64,000 bases of DNA from Hydractinia symbiolongicarpus. Its lineage: Eukaryota > Cnidaria > Hydrozoa > Anthoathecata > Hydractiniidae. The notes under the pieces are model-generated. The model was not told where the DNA came from. It was given only the letters and a program-made list of their open reading frames with translations, and searched no databases. Location of the stretch: positions 10,499,501 to 10,563,500 of the forward strand of contig NC_079886.1 of assembly GCF_029227915.1 (NCBI RefSeq). Direction: 5' to 3'. The translations under genes and the position numbers were made by a program. This document shows positions 20,294-29,299 of the stretch, piece by piece. Position 1 is the stretch's first letter; each line of letters starts with the position of its first letter.

Positions 20294-20905
20294 CTAGTTT
20301 TTTAACAGTTCTTCTCTGGCCTCCTGTCTTCCCTGAGCGACTAATTGCTGCCTTTCTTGTTCATTGATCGTCTCCACGATTTTCTTAGTGCGTTGGCAAA
20401 TCTGCTTCTTTAGCAGCACATATTTTTGCTTCTCTTGCATAATAAGTGTAAATTCGTAGTCACTAATCACTCCATTCTCGGTGACTTTCGAAATCAAATC
20501 GACAATACTATTCAGCTTCGTTTCCGCTAAAAATCTTATACTATCATGCTTTTTGCGTTTGTAATTCAGCTTTTTCCCACCTTGCTTTAAGGCAGTCTGT
20601 CCCAATCCAGCAGCTATAGCGATTCCGCCCATTGCCACTGCTAGGGGAACTCCAATTCCTGATAACATACTCCCAATAACAACACCGCTCGTGATCACGC
20701 TTATGGCGAGTTATCCATGATCCATATAATGGATCCAGGTAGCATGCATTCCAAATTTTTTCGACAGCTTTTTACGTTGTTTGACCTCGCTTCGCAGAAA
20801 CTGTTCTATTTCCTCTATTTTCTTTAATCTATAAATATGCCCCTCATTTTCTTGATCAGATTCACTCGGTGGTAAGCTCAGGTATAGCTTTGCTATATCA
20901 CTCAT
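20294..20905 (-). pseudogene. Conserved Polinton membrane protein, one nonsense codon
   Basis: One reading frame from MSDIAKLYLS (20905) to 20294, interrupted only by TAA at 20711-20713 at the start of the hydrophobic stretch. The N-terminal half is charged and coiled. The middle has a Gly-rich hydrophobic helix (IGVPLAVAMGGIAIAAG) and the C-terminal half is again helical and charged. Proteins of this layout are frequent on cnidarian Polinton scaffolds; role unknown. Its start overlaps the end of the next upstream gene by 8 nt. Confidence 0.7.
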
Positions 20906-21350
20906 TTATTATGAGCAGATGCATAGTAATTCCAACGAAAAGGTTCTTATCATCTTGATACTCGTTAATGAGCATGAACTCCAGCCTGTCTGTTGAACCT
21001 TTAAGAGGGAGGTATACAGGAGTGTCGAAACTCCACGTCACCATATCTCCCCAACCGTTTAGCTCTTTGATTGGAAGCACGGCTAGTATATTGGATTTCT
21101 CACCATTTAAAAGAGAATAATCCGGATCGAGCTAGGGGCATACGAGTCTCAGCCGCTGGTGAACGTCAGTCTTGTAGATGCTGGTCTGGTCGCCTTGGGA
21201 TGTCTTATGGATGTTGATCTCGCTCTTAGTGAAGAGATTCACCCAGCTAGGCCTGATACTTATGGATTTTAGAGCGATCCTCGTGTCCTCCCCTAGGTAG
21301 TCCTCAAATATCGTGGGGTTCGAAATGTCGGTTATATATAACTGTCGCAT
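20898..21350 (-). pseudogene. Penton-like minor capsid protein relic
   Basis: The frame runs from MRQLYITDIS (21350) to 20898 with a single TAG at 21132-21134. The second half (SNILAVLP, then PVYLPL, then MHLLI) follows the pattern of the single-jelly-roll penton-like protein of Polintons. At about 150 codons it is shorter than the usual protein, so the middle has probably been deleted. It starts 16 bp from a divergent plus-strand gene at 21367. Confidence 0.6.
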
Positions 21351-21366
21351 CTTTCTTTAAGAAACA

Positions 21367-21594
21367 ATGAACATATATTTATATAATTCAAAAGCAAAAT
21401 ATACCCCTAACCATGGGAAATACTTGGAGCAGCTAAGAGGTGAAGATCTCAAGGTACAAGATATAGTAATAGACGCGAAGGGCTCGTCATTTAAAGTAAG
21501 GTTTCCCGATATTTTTGTGGACTATGTTTTCCATGCTAACCCTCCAGTCGATGAATATAGGACTCATCCTTTCAACCTCTGGTCTACGCAGTAG
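21367..21594 (+). CDS. Small ORF of unknown function (75 aa)
   Basis: Starts MNIYLYNSKA and ends at TAG 21592-21594. The same frame continues, with two further stops, into the ORF at 21736, so this may be the N-terminal part of one decayed gene or a separate small gene. No domain recognised. Confidence 0.4.
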   Translation: MNIYLYNSKAKYTPNHGKYLEQLRGEDLKVQDIVIDAKGSSFKVRFPDIFVDYVFHANPPVDEYRTHPFNLWSTQ

Positions 21595-21735
21595 AATTTC
21601 TCTGTATTCGCTGCAACATCGGCTTGTGGTATCAGCATGCAACATCTAACGTCTCCATTACCCCTTGTTCGCTCTGTGTATAGGTTCCATGTCTATTTTT
21701 AAATTCGAAAAATACTAGAGGAGCTTGAGGTATCG

Positions 21736-22518
21736 TTGCCTGGCTCTTTCCGCTTCAATATCTTGAATAACCCATTCAACAATGAAAAGCTTCACGCATT
21801 GACACGTGAATTTGGAGTATCTGGCATTAAGCAAGAATGGAAAAATGAGAGTATTTTCAGTTCATGGCAAGCCAAACGTAAAGATTTTCCTGGCAGTGGG
21901 CCTTCATATTTTAATGAAAATTCATGGAGTAGGTGGATAATTGAAAATAGTTAGGGTCTTACACGTATTGGCATTGAAAAGGTATTGCAAAGTGTACGAT
22001 GCTACGCGTATTTGATTTTGGAGTCCCAAGCCAATGCGCGATCAGGAATTATTGGTAATCAAGGTAGTTCTATCGATGCCCAACGGCCTTACTTGGCGAC
22101 CTTTGAACAGCTGGTGATTAGACCTACAAATACAGGTAGAAAGATTAGTGAATTTGAGAACGTACTCAGATATGCACGAAGCAAGGTCGACTATAGTGTT
22201 GCCCATGGCGTGTACATGATCCCAAGCGATATGTCACTGAGGATCGGATATGTGGCTGGATTTAACAACAGGATCCTGATCAGTCAGGACCATTTCAAGA
22301 TTGGTATCAATCCCAATATTAACGCTCCGCATGCTGTTGCCAAGCCCATACCAAGGAAGCATCATCAACGTCAACCCTCCAAGGTACCAAGGATGCATCC
22401 CCCACCAGCTCCATCGTCAGCAATAGCTCACGAGGAAACTAAGACTACCATTATCACTGTGAGGATATTGCTAATTATCACCTATATATGGATGAAACAT
22501 TGTCATCAGGTAAGTTAG
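21736..22518 (+). pseudogene. Conserved Polinton ORF with in-frame stop
   Basis: A plus-strand frame with TAG at 21952-21954. It contains LTREFGVSGI, NENSWSRW, QANARSGIIGNQGSS and YMIPSD blocks, then a Pro/His-rich linker and a C-terminal hydrophobic helix (ITVRILLIITYIW) that could anchor it in a membrane. The true start is uncertain because no ATG opens this segment. I believe this type recurs in cnidarian Polintons; function unknown. Confidence 0.5.
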
Positions 22519-22536
22519 GTGGTTTACCAGAATAAT

Positions 22537-23376
22537 CTACGATCTCTTTCCACCCTTACTCCTCCTCCCTATATACGCAACAACAATACCCACGGCGGCA
22601 GCCAAGGCCATATACAAGTGCTTTGCTGCGAATTCGACAACTCTCGCTGCAACTCTGAAAAAGAACGACACCACGTTGCCAATGATCCCTGGTAGCGCAG
22701 CACCTGCTTTGCCTGCTACGTACTTCAGGAACCGTCCGAGTCTTTCAAGCTGTTTCAGCACAAACCCCTTGTCATCGGCACTTCCTCCTGTACTTCCTAC
22801 GGCGCTTGTGCTTCCTCCAGTGACAGCGAGCACGATGGTGGAAACCAGTAGACCAACAGCAGAAATAACGCTCGCGATAATCAAGCCTTGTTCCTTGAAC
22901 AAGGTCTTGAGCTTTTCGACCAAGGTTTTATCATCCCCAGCGATCTTCATCAGAGTCTCCTTGATAATCTTCAGCTGGTTCTGAATCTCGGAGGAAAATC
23001 CGCCGTGTCGCTCTCGTAGGGCTTTCTTCTCATCACGCAGTTTCTTTAACTCTTCCCTAGCCAAGGCTATATTCCCATCCTCAATCTTTATCTGTTCCTT
23101 GGTTATGCCAAGCGTCTTCTTCTTTCTCTCAAGCCTCTCCACCTTTTTTTGTACTTTGTCAATCCGACTATCTCTCACGAGTATCTTGCTTTCCAACATC
23201 CTCAGCTGACCACGGATCGTTCGAATCCCTTGGTCGAGTCCCTTTCTCTCGCGATCCGTGAATATCTCGCCTCCTCCAAACGAAGTATCTTCCATCAAGC
23301 TCTCTGTATCGTCGAGTACTTTCCCGAGCAGTGGCTCCATCTCGATAGTGTCATCATTTGCCATGATCTGCTCCAC
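22537..23376 (-). CDS. Polinton coiled-coil membrane protein (275-279 aa)
   Basis: Intact. ATG at 23376 or, more likely, 23364 (MANDDTIEME). Residues about 40-150 form a long charged coiled coil (RKGLDQGIRTIRGQLRMLES). After it come a hydrophobic helix (LIIASVISAVGLLVSTIVLA), a Gly/Ser-rich linker and a second hydrophobic region near the C terminus ending in a basic tail (RRSKGGKRS). This arrangement suggests a virion membrane or penetration protein; that role is inferred from layout only. Its 5' end directly abuts the broken 5' end of the capsid relic on the other strand. Confidence 0.65.
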   Translation of the reverse strand: MEQIMANDDTIEMEPLLGKVLDDTESLMEDTSFGGGEIFTDRERKGLDQGIRTIRGQLRMLESKILVRDSRIDKVQKKVERLERKKKTLGITKEQIKIEDGNIALAREELKKLRDEKKALRERHGGFSSEIQNQLKIIKETLMKIAGDDKTLVEKLKTLFKEQGLIIASVISAVGLLVSTIVLAVTGGSTSAVGSTGGSADDKGFVLKQLERLGRFLKYVAGKAGAALPGIIGNVVSFFFRVAARVVEFAAKHLYMALAAAVGIVVAYIGRRSKGGKRS

Positions 23377-24333
23377 ATATTCAGTGTCTACCGTGATCTA
23401 TGGATTTCCAAATTCAATTGGGAGAACAACCTGATCCTTGAGGGACTCAACCCTAACGATGGGACCATCAGAGCCCTACAGGTAAAAGCGTCTGACCATG
23501 TTGGAACCGACGAGGAAAAAGCAATAGCGGCAGCCTATGGAAGTACCTTTTGTATCCCCCTCGGGAAAATGTTTGAGTTGACGAGGGATCTCCCTTTATA
23601 TCAACATGGACTCCACGATAGATTGACATTTGTCTTGCATTTTGCACCATATGATCGGGTCATCAAGGATGCCGGTACACCAGCCGCGGGCTCAACCGCA
23701 GCCAAGGCTGCAGATTCTTCTTAAAAAATCTCTAACATTTCGCTCGAGTTTGAAAAATTAGTAAATGAGGATTTGGCAAGCGCTATGATGTCGCGATACA
23801 GCCGCCTCGTCCTACCATACGAAAGAATACTAAGGTCGAAGGTTGTGACTATGAAGAAAAGTGATACATTCTATAATCTCCAAGTCGATCAACCTGCTAA
23901 ATCCTTGGTGGGTATATTACTATTATTCGTCGATCCTGGAGTATCCAGGGCTTATGCGGGTGTCAATGAGCGATTTTATAACCCCAAGATCGAGAAGATC
24001 TCTATTACGGTTGAAGGTGAGCCCAATGAGCTGTATTCACATGCTATGCTCCCTCGAGATTATTTGCAGCATATCGTTGAATTATTTGGGTGATAGTGTA
24101 GTGACCATAGGTCAATTTTTCACCGAGCGCTATGCGCTATTCATTGATTTTAGGGCAACACCTGATCGGGGCCTACATGGTAGTGGGCGGCCTCTGCAAA
24201 GGTTATTGGACGGTATAACCCTGCACATGACAAAAAAGCGGATGGCAATGGAGATATTAGGTGCTACGTCTTCCTTATCCAAGACGCGCAATTAAACATC
24301 CTGGATGGCAGGTTCCACAGTGTACAATATTAA
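23377..24333 (+). pseudogene. Major capsid protein (double jelly roll), truncated relic
   Basis: The C-terminal part of a Polinton major capsid protein. Recognisable blocks are VYRDLWISK, FCIPLGKMFEL, KSLVGILLLF, FYNPKIEKI and LHGSGRP. The 5' third is missing: homology starts next to 23376, where the opposite-strand gene begins. Breaks: TAA at 23722-23724 in frame, a frameshift near 24085-24095, and another near 24265; the expected end is TAA at 24331. It cannot make a capsid. Confidence 0.75.
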
Positions 24334-24376
24334 GAGATCAAAATTTGCTTTTGTAGGCCTTGGGTCTACAAAATAA

Positions 24377-24775
24377 ATGGAAACTATAGCAGATCTTGCT
24401 GGAGGAGCATTGATCAATGCTCTGGCTTTCAGTGGGTCAAATTTTTTGTTCAGCAAACTCAGTGGGCACGGCGAGGAAGAAAGAAAACGTCATGATTTAG
24501 CAGTTGAAAAGCTTCAAGCTGCCCAAGCCCAATGGGTAAAGGATCGTAAAGCAAAAATTGATGAATACAACAGGAGGCGTGAGGAACAGCATGCTGCAGG
24601 GCAGAGCCTGAAGGAATTGGACGAAGGTATGAAAAATTATTTCATCGCAACAGTTGAAAAAGCTCCAAAATTATCCGATTTTTACACACCGAGCAAAAGA
24701 CAACAAGACAGTGAGCTCACATTTATTCTCGGTTCATTGACACTTTTGGGTTTTGCTGTTTACAAATACATGTAA
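24377..24775 (+). CDS. Polinton protein with charged helix and C-terminal anchor
   Basis: 132 residues, intact. An N-terminal hydrophobic region (LAGGALINALAFSGSNFLF), a long Arg/Glu/Gln-rich helix (EEERKRHDLAVEKLQAAQ), then KLSDFY and a C-terminal hydrophobic helix. I associate this arrangement with cnidarian Polintons; function unknown. Located between the capsid relic and the integrase, same strand. Confidence 0.6.
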   Translation: METIADLAGGALINALAFSGSNFLFSKLSGHGEEERKRHDLAVEKLQAAQAQWVKDRKAKIDEYNRRREEQHAAGQSLKELDEGMKNYFIATVEKAPKLSDFYTPSKRQQDSELTFILGSLTLLGFAVYKYM

Positions 24776-24787
24776 TGATTAACGTTT

Positions 24788-25784
24788 TTGATATGTATAA
24801 TAAACATGAAGCATATTGTTACAACCGATGAAGCTGAAAAGCTAAGTCATATATATTACCAACCAGAACATCTCTGGATTGGACGAAAAGCCATCAAATT
24901 ACTCGCTGAAAAATCTGGTCTTTCCAAAAAGAAAGTCATACATTGGCTATCTCGTCAAATCCTGTGGCTCAGGCATATTCGAGGTCCGAAAAAGATCAAT
25001 TATCCTCATTTCACCATTACAAAGCCGAACGAAATGCATCAATTCGATCTCTTGTACATGCCCCATGATAACGTTTATGGCAATACGTACAAATATATTT
25101 TGACAGGTATTGACGTCGCCTCGAGGTATAAGGTGGCAAGACCCCTGAGAACGAAAAAGGGTAGTAAAGTTGCCGACATGCTCCGCGATATTTACAAAGC
25201 CGAACCTCTCCGATATCCGAGTATCTTCCAATGTGATAATGGTAGTGAGTTTAAATCGGACGTGACAAAGTTGTTGGAAAGCAAAGGTGTTGAGATCAAG
25301 CGTGCTACTACTAAGTATCACCATACTTTCACGGCTTTTGTTGAAAGCTACAACAAGGTACTTGCCGAGAGACTCTTTAAACACCAAGATGCTCAGAAGC
25401 TTGCATCTGATGAAACTAGTACCACATGGGTCAAGCACTTGTACAATATCGTGAAAAGCATGAACAATAGTAAGACGGCTATGATAGATATAAAACCTTC
25501 AAAGGCCATTAAACTCGATGAAGTACCGCTTGCGAAAAGCGAGGAATATCCTGAGGAAAAGCCTCTACCCGACAATGGAGCCGGGAGAAGGACACGGTGA
25601 TGCTCGAAGTCGCGCAACGGATGCCTTTTGGAGCAAAAAGACGTACAGACTCGACCGTATCGTAACTGGTACGAGGTTATTATACTATTTGGTAGATGGG
25701 CCCTCGCGTAGTTTCGTGTCAGAGGAGCTCATGCTTATACCCGAGGATGTAGAGGTACCTCCCGAGCATGTAAAACAATGGTAA
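24788..25784 (+). pseudogene. Polinton integrase (DDE, retroviral type), one frameshift
   Basis: Catalyses element insertion. From the first ATG (24788; a second at 24806 is also possible) the core has Asp87 in QFDLLYMP, Asp150 in FQCDNGSEF and Glu186 in AFVESYNK, with 35 residues between the last two (DD35E). The catalytic core is intact. A frameshift near 25575-25600 separates it from the C-terminal chromo/SH3-like tail (WSKKTYRLDRIV to 25784). A protein truncated at 25600 would keep all catalytic residues. It ends 10 bp before a palindrome. Confidence 0.85.
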
Positions 25785-25794
25785 ATTTCTCGCT

Positions 25795-25822
25795 TTTTGT
25801 GTGTTAATATTAACACACAAAA
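25795..25822. terminator. Perfect 28-nt palindrome between convergent genes
   Basis: TTTTGTGTGTTAATATTAACACACAAAA is perfectly self-complementary. It lies between the integrase stop (25784) and the end of the minus-strand BRO-like gene (25833). Confidence 0.6.
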
Positions 25823-25832
25823 CCACGCGTCT

Positions 25833-26585
25833 CTAATCTTCTAATGCTGGATCACCCAGGTCGTATAAGTCCTCTCGGGTAAGGTCAATAAGCCGAAAGT
25901 GGCACATATAGCGCTGCATATGTCCTTCCTCTTCAAATCAATTAAAAACATGCATACCATTTGCGTTGTCAATAACAACGATCTCTTCAGACTCAGTAAA
26001 TTGAAGCCTGAGCCATCTCCTTTTCTTTTAAATACCACGTCTTTAAACACGGGCGCAATAATAAGGAAGATAGTGGTATTTATCATTCTCGGGGTTAGTA
26101 TGTTTTCAAAAAATCATAATTACATTATCCTTGCCCACATCATAGGCATGTGGTACATATCTCTGACGGAGTCCTACAATTTCTAATGTCCTTAGATCGA
26201 GCTGGTGTTCTCGCTCCTTCAGGTCATCGGTGAGCATTGCCAGGGCTTGACGATGTTCTTCGATTTCATTTTGTAATTTTTCCACACCTCTTTTAGTTAG
26301 CCATTTCATGACCTCAATAGCCCTTGGTTTTCGAGATCTATATACAATCTCTAATGCACTATCCAGGGTCACGAAAGCATCGTCTCCGGTTACTTCCTTG
26401 GACGGTGCGTCTAACGCACCCACTGTTATCTCATGACGAGGTGTGGTTTTTACGTCTCTGTATGTCGCCTTTATATCAACAATACCCAGAAATCTTCCCA
26501 GATCAGCACGTTTAAACATTGGTTGGCCCTGATTGTTTACCAATATCTCATTGGTAGGCAATATGTTAAATAAGGTAAGTGACAT
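25833..26585 (-). pseudogene. BRO-N-like protein with several nonsense codons
   Basis: The frame runs from MSLTLFNILP at 26585 to TAG at 25833. Residues 1-110 look like a BRO-N domain (FKRADLGRFLGI, SALEIVYRSRKPRAIE, WLTKRGVEKLQ), followed by a coiled coil and a C-terminal domain beginning RYVPHAYDVGKDN. The first stop is TGA at 26106-26108; three more in-frame stops follow, but the frame and its recognisable blocks (KKRRW, EEEGHMQRY) persist to the end. BRO proteins are DNA-binding regulators in large DNA viruses. Confidence 0.65.
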
Positions 26586-26595
26586 TTTATTTGAT

Positions 26596-26796
26596 TTACA
26601 TTACCCCAACCAGGGTGATCATTAGGACAGACATAAATCAGAAAAAATACATGGTGTTCCTATGGATTCTTTCTCTCTCCAGAACATCACGAAGCTCCTC
26701 CTGGATGGCCTCTAGGCTCCGCTCCTAATGAAGTATCCTATCCATTTCTTGGTGGCAGGCATCCAGTTGCTTTTCTAATTGATGTATGTATGACAT
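26596..26796 (-). pseudogene. Small coiled-coil/TM protein with two stops
   Basis: The frame starts MSYIHQLEKQ (26796). TAG at 26725-26727 and a TGA near 26640 interrupt a helical protein with a hydrophobic C terminus (SVLMITLVGVM). Unknown function; same strand as and directly downstream of the ATPase. Confidence 0.4.
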
Positions 26797-26802
26797 ATTT
26801 AT

Positions 26803-27393
26803 TTATTCTAATATACTCCAGGCTCTGGAATGGTCCAGCCTAATATACAAACAGGCATGTTTGGATTTTTTCAACTGATTCTTGATCGCTTCCCAGTCGT
26901 TAGTTATGTTTATCTCTTCATCCACCAATTTCATGTCACTCCTTTCATGCGGGTACCCCATGAGCAACTGTTTCTTCTGCCTTCTCAGGTTTTTGGGGAT
27001 TCCCGTATAACTCTGAGTCAACAGCCATAACGAATGCTTCCTGTGCTTCCCGCTAATGGCAAATTCGAGCAGGCTCTGACGCCTTTTATCCATGGATTCA
27101 TCCGCGATCATGTCATCAACTATAAAGAGTGTGCCCTCACCGGCAAGGACATTTGATAATCGTTCAATCCATTCAAATAGTTGATCCTGGGGCTCTATCA
27201 AAAAAACATAGTCATCCTTCCAAAGCGAGGATCTCCCCAAGTACGCCGTGTTCCATCGAATTGTTGGGCATAGGATCACGATATTATGAAAGTGGCCCCT
27301 GTACTCATTCTCGAGAAGGTCGAGCACACGCTTAGTTTTTCCATAGCTTGTGGGGCCTGTAAATATAGCTGTATGGGGTTCTATAACTATCAT
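26803..27393 (-). CDS. A32-like genome-packaging ATPase
   Basis: Powers packaging of the genome into capsids in Polintons and related viruses (FtsK/HerA superfamily). ATG at 27393 gives a 196-residue protein starting MIVIEPHTAIFTG. The Walker A motif is GPTSYGKT, Walker B is LFIVDD, and LLTQSY fits the sensor region. Length is normal for the family and the frame is intact. A longer open frame upstream (to 27471) is the tail of the neighbouring gene read in another frame. A 30-nt palindrome lies 2 nt upstream of the start. Confidence 0.85.
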   Translation of the reverse strand: MIVIEPHTAIFTGPTSYGKTKRVLDLLENEYRGHFHNIVILCPTIRWNTAYLGRSSLWKDDYVFLIEPQDQLFEWIERLSNVLAGEGTLFIVDDMIADESMDKRRQSLLEFAISGKHRKHSLWLLTQSYTGIPKNLRRQKKQLLMGYPHERSDMKLVDEEINITNDWEAIKNQLKKSKHACLYIRLDHSRAWSILE

Positions 27394-27394
27394 G

Positions 27395-27424
27395 TTTGTT
27401 GTATACCCATGGGTATACAACAAA
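27395..27424. promoter_or_regulatory. Perfect 30-nt palindrome upstream of ATPase start
   Basis: Arms TTTGTTGTATACCCA and its exact reverse complement, centred at 27409/27410. It sits 2 nt before the ATPase ATG and 14 nt after the end of the upstream gene, so it could be a terminator for one or a regulatory site for the other. The core TTGTATACAA also occurs at 19959-19968, before the Rho_N-like gene. Confidence 0.5.
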
Positions 27425-27437
27425 ACCTTTAAAAATT

Positions 27438-27678
27438 TTATTTTGGTGGCATCATCGAACGCTTGTACCAACCCTGCTTTATCGCATAATCATCGAATAG
27501 GATCGCCCCCGTCATATATCCAGCTAGTTTTATACCATCTTCCATGTCCATCTTCGCACCTGGCCTAGAAACACCCAGCACTTTTGGCACTTAATGCTAT
27601 TACGATGGTATATGATACTAATCTCATGGACTCCCATAGACTATCAACAACTTCCTTCTGATATTCTTTGCTGCTCAT
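27438..27678 (-). pseudogene. Small membrane protein with one frameshift
   Basis: Starts MSSKEYQKEV (27678) with a first hydrophobic helix (VSYTIVIALSA). A frameshift near 27585-27595 is needed to reach a second segment (IKLAGYMTGAILFDDYA) ending at TAA 27438. Immediately upstream of the ATPase on the same strand. Confidence 0.5.
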
Positions 27679-27683
27679 TTATA

Positions 27684-28020
27684 TTATACTATTTCATACG
27701 AAAAATATCTGGCTGTGTTTGAGATTTTTGCTGAGCCACTGCAGCAGGCTGCTGGGTACCGGCGGGTCCCACTACGGAAAAAATATATGGCACCTCCAAT
27801 ACAGGCGAGGGTAATAATACCCCCCGCGCCATATATATCCACTGCCTGACTCACCCCAGAAGAGGTTTTGGACTGGAGTAACAACAACACCCTGTTGTTG
27901 TTTCATATCTTCCTTCCTCTTCCTCATCAGTGCGGCCAGCTTGTGACCTTGGGCCACTCTACCCGGATGCTTCACTGGTTTTGTTATTACCCTTTCTTCT
28001 TTTGGTTGTTCCTCACTCAT
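27684..28020 (-). pseudogene. Basic protein with C-terminal TM, frameshifted
   Basis: ATG at 28020 (MSEEQPKEER); basic linker HPGRVAQGHKLAALMRKR. A frameshift near 27860 then leads to a hydrophobic helix (GAGGIITLACIGGAIYFF) and the end at 27684. Probably a small virion membrane protein; function unknown. Confidence 0.5.
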
Positions 28021-28048
28021 TTCTTTATAAGCCACAGGGCTTATAAAA

Positions 28049-28474
28049 TCACTTCCCCGCCGCAATACATACAAATCTGGAGGACAGTAGCTGACTGCCG
28101 TTCCAATCCACGTACTGACATAACGTAATCACGCACTCATCGTCACCATCAAACCGAATCGCTATTTTATATTCCGAATTATCGAATGATATAATTTCCA
28201 AATTAGAATTTGACGTGCGCGATACGATTTGACTAAGTCTGGGAATTATATGTCTCAATGTAAAATACACGCTGGCTATACACTCGCCGTCGCTTTCAAT
28301 ATAAACATTCCCCAAATACACATTCAAACATATTAATCCAATACCCAGTATTTGGGAAGACGTGTCTATATACATTTGCTGCAGCCTAGTACTACAATAC
28401 CCTACTATATCTCCAAGGGATAAAGGTGGAATAACAATACTCTCAACGAGCCTAGTTTTCAATTCATTAAACAT
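28049..28474 (-). CDS. Unknown Polinton protein (141 aa)
   Basis: Intact frame starting MFNELKTRLV. Predominantly beta-like, with no recognised motif. Its start overlaps the stop of the upstream small ORF by 8 nt, as expected in a compact viral gene block. Confidence 0.5.
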   Translation of the reverse strand: MFNELKTRLVESIVIPPLSLGDIVGYCSTRLQQMYIDTSSQILGIGLICLNVYLGNVYIESDGECIASVYFTLRHIIPRLSQIVSRTSNSNLEIISFDNSEYKIAIRFDGDDECVITLCQYVDWNGSQLLSSRFVCIAAGK

Positions 28475-28610
28475 TCTTTTCCTTCTCTATTTCTTCCCTC
28501 TCATCAGGGGACTGTGAGAGCTTCGTGTGATTAATCGTATGCGCGGCAACGAGTACGGGCGCTAAAAATTTGCCAAACACCGAATATACCAGTATACCCA
28601 AATCAGCCAT
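28467..28610 (-). CDS. 47-aa putative membrane protein
   Basis: Starts MADLGILVYSVF; one hydrophobic helix (to about residue 22) then an acidic tail ending EKEKNV. Supported by its overlap with the downstream gene start and its protein-like composition. Confidence 0.45.
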   Translation of the reverse strand: MADLGILVYSVFGKFLAPVLVAAHTINHTKLSQSPDEREEIEKEKNV

Positions 28611-28684
28611 ACTATCACGTATTATTGGATCATCCTCAATATCCTTCCGTAGTCCTTATGGGTTATCGATGGATACAATATTGC

Positions 28685-29032
28685 CTATGACTTTCGTATA
28701 CATACTAATGGCATGAGTTGACAAAGCCTTTGCAGTTTTCTCCCTTTTTCCAGCAATTCATGTTGAATGAAATCGGTATGAATTTTTTCAATTACATCCT
28801 CCGTGCACTTATCAATAAAACTCTCACTACATTTTTTTGGTAATAAATGTGCTTTACCTTGACGTATCGCATCCTTCAAAGCCTGGCGTTTATCAGGTTT
28901 TTTCGTAACGGCTTCTATATCAAAAATATCAGCGAGCTCAGTTATCCTATTTATTAAACGGCGGTACCGATAGAAACAAGCAAGTATCAATATATAAGGG
29001 AGGAGTATACCAATCAATAGCAATGCCTCCAT
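28685..29032 (-). CDS. Unknown protein with N-terminal TM (115 aa)
   Basis: Starts MEALLLIGILLPYILILACF, a clear membrane anchor, then a basic turn and a charged helical region (KKPDKRQALKDAIRQGKAHL). No family recognised. Follows the polymerase on the same strand. Confidence 0.5.
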   Translation of the reverse strand: MEALLLIGILLPYILILACFYRYRRLINRITELADIFDIEAVTKKPDKRQALKDAIRQGKAHLLPKKCSESFIDKCTEDVIEKIHTDFIQHELLEKGRKLQRLCQLMPLVCIRKS

Positions 29033-29299
29033 TTATTTGCAGTTCTGTATATAAAGGTGGTGCCTCACAACACCTTTGGATAAATCACTAAATTACTTGG
29101 TTATAAATCGATAGCCTTTCTTTTGGTTTTCTATTGCCCACATGGGCTGTATATTTGTGTAATGAGCCTAGAAAGTTGCAATTCCCTATTGGGTGTAACA
29201 CCATTTTCTTTATATTTAATGGGGGTAATATGTTTGAATCGCCACTTCCCCTTATTCCCCAATTTCATACCATCCGTGAACTGCGGCCCTATGTGGGAT

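Noticed and set aside
24947-25438. 163-codon minus-strand ORF
   Set aside because: Antisense shadow of the integrase core.
20294-26585. Stop-codon readthrough or an alternative genetic code in the Polinton
   Set aside because: TAA, TAG and TGA all occur in frame, frameshifts are also present, and neighbouring genes use all three as normal ends; decay explains it better.
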